64,000 nt of DNA from Salipaludibacillus agaradhaerens (GTDB taxonomy: Bacteria > Bacillota > Bacilli > Bacillales > Salisediminibacteriaceae). Both the position numbers and the translations under genes were made by a program. The notes under the pieces are model-generated. The model saw nothing but the letters and a program-made list of their open reading frames with translations. It made no database searches and was not told where the DNA came from. The DNA lies in contig NZ_KV917378.1 in NCBI RefSeq assembly GCF_002019735.1, positions 3,126,869 to 3,190,868 on the forward strand, given 5' to 3'. Shown here piece by piece: positions 61,141 through 64,000 of this stretch (position 1 is the first letter of the stretch; every line of letters starts with the position of its first letter).

Positions 61141-62493
61141 GTGAATTGGGAAGGCGAACCGAAAAGAGTAAAATCTTTTACTGATGCCGAACATCAGCTT
61201 ATTGGTATGAAGGTAAGTTATCAGGCAGAGAATATTGTTAGAGATTATGATATCTCAAATTTTAATATTGATGACATCGAGGAATTAATGTTAGTTGAAT
61301 ATCAAGAAGCATTAGGAGACAATTCAATTCGATTTGTTGACGACGTCCCTCAATACTTCAATACAACTGCAGAAGTTGAAAGTAGCAGTTATTTGATGGA
61401 GGGAATGCCTGGAAGAGGAAAAGAAGTTGAAACTGGCAATCATATTAATGCAATTACAAGAGGAGATCCATCAGACCCAGATGAGATTGTCGTTGTTATA
61501 CCTGGGACAACATTTACGGATATACTGGATTGGGAACAGACAGTACATCATACGCTCAACAATAGAACGTTTGATTACAGCGAAGAAGCGATTGAATATG
61601 TTGGTGATTTAATTGAAAAATACCCTGACGCTAAAATAACAGTGGATGGGCATTCGATGGCAGGGAAAATTGCGATGCAAATAGGCATGGCTTACCCTAA
61701 TGTTCAGGTTAATGCCTATAATCCAACCGCTTTAGATAAAGAATTTCGTAAAATGCTTGATGATGATGTGCATTATGATAATATCAATGTCTTTGTCTAT
61801 GATGATGAAATAGCAGGTATTGAACGGATGATCCGCTATACAGATGGGTCTGGTAGAAGTATGGAAGGGATGCCCTTTCAGGTGTATCATATGAAGGATG
61901 ATAGACCTGAGTTTAGGAACAGCCTTCAAATGCTACCTAACAGAATTCTAAATGGAAAGATTGAACAGCATTCAAACGGTGCTTATCGAGGGCTGGATGG
62001 GTCCTTAATTGATATCTTTAAACTCTCACCTTTCACTTATACAAACGGTGCTATTGGAGGGACAGAGATAGAATTCAACAAGCAACGGTATCTCGATTTA
62101 GCAAACTTGCTAGAAAGTGAGATTGTTCCTCAACTGAAGAAAGCCTTAGGGCTTCATGAAAGTATGGAAGAGGATATAAGTGGAGAAATACGCCGGATCA
62201 TCGATAAAGCTGAAAGTGGTATTATGGAAATTGAATATGATAAGGATGTTATTGGAACAACAGCGTGCGGTGATCCTAGAGTTGATAAAATAAGTGAGTT
62301 TAAAAGTAACTATTTAATCGATGGGAAATATAGATGTTATGATAATTCACGTTTAACTCAGTTGCTTGAAAAGAATCATGAATTACAACAAAGACTATCC
62401 CAGTTTGCATCAAGGCTGCAAGAAACAGCACACCACTTGGAGATTATGGATATGATATCAGCAGTAAATATAAAAGGAAGTAAAAGCCAATGA
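61141..62493 (+). CDS. Lipase-fold alpha/beta hydrolase with coiled-coil tail
   Basis: A 450-aa protein from GTG 61141 (GAGGTG seven bases ahead). Residues 1-115 are a family-specific N-terminal domain. The hydrolase domain has an oxyanion strand VVVIPGTTF, the nucleophile S172 in VDGHSMAGKIA (the pentapeptide is G-x-S-x-A rather than the usual G-x-S-x-G) and candidate Asp and His in NVFVYDDEIAG and EQHSNGAYRG. Residues about 395-440 form a coiled coil. No signal peptide is visible. It resembles Lipase_3-like hydrolases of firmicute toxin loci. The substrate is unknown. It overlaps the following gene by four bases. Confidence 0.7.
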   Translation: MNWEGEPKRVKSFTDAEHQLIGMKVSYQAENIVRDYDISNFNIDDIEELMLVEYQEALGDNSIRFVDDVPQYFNTTAEVESSSYLMEGMPGRGKEVETGNHINAITRGDPSDPDEIVVVIPGTTFTDILDWEQTVHHTLNNRTFDYSEEAIEYVGDLIEKYPDAKITVDGHSMAGKIAMQIGMAYPNVQVNAYNPTALDKEFRKMLDDDVHYDNINVFVYDDEIAGIERMIRYTDGSGRSMEGMPFQVYHMKDDRPEFRNSLQMLPNRILNGKIEQHSNGAYRGLDGSLIDIFKLSPFTYTNGAIGGTEIEFNKQRYLDLANLLESEIVPQLKKALGLHESMEEDISGEIRRIIDKAESGIMEIEYDKDVIGTTACGDPRVDKISEFKSNYLIDGKYRCYDNSRLTQLLEKNHELQQRLSQFASRLQETAHHLEIMDMISAVNIKGSKSQ

Positions 62494-62801
62494 TACTATG
62501 GATGAATAAAGATTATATGGAAAAAACGAACTTTAACGCTGAAGTTAATGGCTTTTTAAAGACCGCTAAAAACGAAATTGAGGCGTTAAGTGAGAGAGAA
62601 AAAAATCAAGATGAAAGAAATCAAGAGATCGTCACACAAATGTATCTCCTTGAAGTTATGATTCAATCTATGTATTTAGAAATCGATACCTCTATGCGTG
62701 GGAAATATCGAGATGAAGTCCTATTAGAAATGTTTTGGATTGTGATGGATATGTACCATTTAAATAAAGAATGGGAAAATTTCCGTAAGACATTTGCATA
62801 A
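62490..62801 (+). CDS. Small helical protein coupled to the hydrolase
   Basis: A 103-aa all-helical, acidic protein (FLKTAKNEIEALSEREKNQDERNQ; MYLLEVMIQSMYLEIDTSM; MFWIVMDMYHLNKEWENFRKTF). ATG 62490 overlaps the hydrolase stop (ATGA); ATG 62502 is an alternative. No family is recognised. Its size, position and coupling would fit an immunity protein, chaperone or adaptor for the hydrolase; this is inference. Confidence 0.5.
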   Translation: MILWMNKDYMEKTNFNAEVNGFLKTAKNEIEALSEREKNQDERNQEIVTQMYLLEVMIQSMYLEIDTSMRGKYRDEVLLEMFWIVMDMYHLNKEWENFRKTFA

Positions 62802-62866
62802 TACATAAAGGATCCACCGAGATCGGGTAGGTTGTTAAATGTTAAGAAAGTAAACAGCCTTTTTCT
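62802..62866 (+). other. Spacer after the hydrolase operon
   Basis: About 65 nt before the inverted repeat copy. A T-rich CCTTTTTC follows AAACAG but no clear stem was found. Confidence 0.3.
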
Positions 62867-62945
62867 CGAATGAACCTTCAATCAAGACCTTCCCGTCCGT
62901 CATCTCCCGCTTGAGCCGAAGTTTTACGGACGGTTAGCTGTTATA
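62867..62945 (-). repeat. Dispersed repeat family A, copy 14, minus orientation
   Basis: About 79 nt. In minus reading: ATAACAGCTAACCGTCCG, TAAAACTTCGG, GATGACGGACGGGAAGG and CTTGATTGAAGGTTCATTC. Like copy 6 it lacks the 3' hairpin. The rest of the gap to lipL (62946-63082) shows nothing recognisable. Confidence 0.8.
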
Positions 62946-63082
62946 ATAAGTGACTGAAACGTAAGATGGCGACTCCTGGAGGATGAAGCGCAACCTGAAG
63001 TGAATGTCATACTCATTATTCGAATTTTATTATTTGATTTAAAACGCTAAAGTTCACATAAAAACGTTGAGACATTATCAAT

Positions 63083-63117
63083 AAAAAACACTTATGTCCC
63101 AACGGTCAGTCATAAGG
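63083..63117 (-). terminator. Terminator of lipL
   Basis: CTTATG (63091-63096) pairs with CATAAG (63111-63116); TGTTTTTTATT follows on the minus strand. Confidence 0.7.
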
Positions 63118-63127
63118 TACTTCCCAT

Positions 63128-63967
63128 TTAAGAAAGATCAGGGAATGGTAATTTCTCGTTTCGTTTGACCATGCGTGCGATGTTATTTTCATAAACAGAC
63201 CAATCTTCTTCGTTCAACTGATAAGTTGTTAAACGATCGCTTAATTGTTGGAGCTGTAATAATAGCCGATGATTCAGCACCTCTGCTGTGTAATGATAAC
63301 CTGCTAATTCTTCAAGTGACGCCATTTTTTCTGGGGAAATGTGCGGATACTTAAATTTTGTCTCTGCTTTGTTTACTGCATATTTATAAAAATCGCGAAT
63401 AAGACTAGCGCGTTGTGAGCCGCTTCCATTCATCGCTAAATAAATTTGCACTGCTACCCCACCCCGTAATCGGCGTTGAGAAATGCCGGCAAATTTTTGA
63501 CCGTTAACGCTTAAGTCATAACGGCCAGGGCAATAAGATTCTTTAATTTCACCATCGACGATGTCCGTACCCAGCTCCTCGATAAGCCCACGGGTCAGTC
63601 CCACCATCATCTCGTAGCCTTGATCAATTGTCAGTCCTTTTTCCTCTTTGAAAATAAGAGACAAGTTGTAAATGCCAGGGTCCAGCACGACTGCTAAACC
63701 ACCTGAATTTCGTACAATCACATCATAGCCTTCATTTTGAAGATACCTAATACCATGTTCAATAAAAGGAAGACGGCTATCTTGAATACCGAGGACAACT
63801 GTTTTGTCGTGAACCCATGACCGGGCGAATGCCGTATCATGGAGATTGGCCGCTTTTTGACATAATGTATCATCCATTGCAAAAGAATGGATTGGATTCA
63901 TCGTTAAACCAGAGAAAGCTTGATCATAGAACAGCCAATGTTGCCGGTGAAGTAGTTGATTTGTCAT
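63128..63967 (-). CDS. lipL: Octanoyl-[GcvH]:protein N-octanoyltransferase LipL
   Basis: A 279-aa member of the lipoate ligase/octanoyltransferase fold. The catalytic Cys is C146 in KESYCPGRYDLS, with the conserved Lys in NGQKFAGISQRR and the RNSGGLAVVLDPGIYNLSL substrate block. LipL moves octanoyl groups from GcvH to the E2 subunits of 2-oxoacid dehydrogenases in Bacillus lipoate synthesis. Length and motifs match B. subtilis YwfL, which lies near pta; here about 18.7 kb separates them. ATG 63967 is accepted, with AGAGGAG upstream. Confidence 0.93.
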   Translation of the reverse strand: MTNQLLHRQHWLFYDQAFSGLTMNPIHSFAMDDTLCQKAANLHDTAFARSWVHDKTVVLGIQDSRLPFIEHGIRYLQNEGYDVIVRNSGGLAVVLDPGIYNLSLIFKEEKGLTIDQGYEMMVGLTRGLIEELGTDIVDGEIKESYCPGRYDLSVNGQKFAGISQRRLRGGVAVQIYLAMNGSGSQRASLIRDFYKYAVNKAETKFKYPHISPEKMASLEELAGYHYTAEVLNHRLLLQLQQLSDRLTTYQLNEEDWSVYENNIARMVKRNEKLPFPDLS

Positions 63968-64000
63968 AGTTTGAACTCCTCTGTCATTCCTTGAAAGATA

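Noticed and set aside
5830-62945. Repeats as a CRISPR array
   Set aside because: Copies are 50-216 nt, kilobases apart and imperfect, with no regular spacers and no cas genes.
44457-63127. Accessory block as prophage or integrative element
   Set aside because: No integrase, terminase, structural gene or attachment-site repeat was found in it.
1-64000. tRNA, rRNA or T-box elements
   Set aside because: No cloverleaf with a CCA end, no rRNA-like blocks and no T-box signature were recognised by eye; a tRNAscan or Rfam scan would be decisive.

Overview
The window reads as chromosome of a low-G+C, endospore-forming Bacillaceae. It carries gerQ and cwlJ, a Spo0E-like phosphatase, bacillithiol genes (bshB2, yojF), hemQ, lipL, AmpS and many Shine-Dalgarno-led genes with GTG or TTG starts. 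Secreted proteins such as MetQ are very acidic, which fits a halophilic or alkaliphilic relative of Bacillus subtilis; this is inference. No rRNA, tRNA, CRISPR array, transposase or integrase was seen.

Layout: (1) 1-10.6 kb is sulfur and 2-keto-acid metabolism: a partial FAD oxidoreductase, coaA, mtnE divergent from an iron-ADH-family dehydrogenase plus mtnU, then a SAM-I riboswitch driving metQ-metN-metI and an FMN 2-hydroxy-acid oxidase. (2) 10.7-13.6 kb is the 5-oxoprolinase operon pxpBAC plus ridA. (3) 13.7-31 kb is a mixed core: folate-ligase-like gene, YjiH-type membrane protein, AmpS, an LTA-synthase-family protein, an ATP-grasp/yojF/bshB2 operon, a chemoreceptor, a GH32 sucrase, CheY, ung, an aldo-keto reductase and a YkwC-like dehydrogenase. 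(4) 31-44.4 kb has an orphan sensor kinase, pepF, a ywdI-ywdK-gerQ-cwlJ block, hemQ, a FadR-box-controlled fadH/enoyl-CoA hydratase pair, and pta. (5) 44.6-62.8 kb is accessory DNA lying between pta and lipL, which are near neighbours in B. subtilis: LigD/Ku, a Spo0E-like gene, two glycosyltransferases with a flippase, a Bce-type detoxification module, and a partly duplicated locus encoding membrane-anchored proteins, a lipase-fold hydrolase and a small helical protein. (6) lipL closes the window.

The most unusual feature is a dispersed intergenic repeat family. About fourteen family-A copies (roughly 50 to 216 nt) and two of a related family B occur in 64 kb. They share TTTAT-type ends, an internal hairpin near the 3' end with compensatory changes, and frequent placement directly after intrinsic terminators. 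Several copies are internally deleted and keep both ends. This looks like a non-autonomous mobile or RNA-structured element.

Genes probably work together as follows (inference). MetQNI import, the hydroxy-acid oxidase, the dehydrogenase, MtnE and MtnU could salvage methionine from its 2-hydroxy and 2-keto analogues. PxpABC opens 5-oxoproline. The glycosyltransferase/flippase operon, the LTA-synthase-family protein and the Bce module all concern the envelope and antimicrobial-peptide defence.
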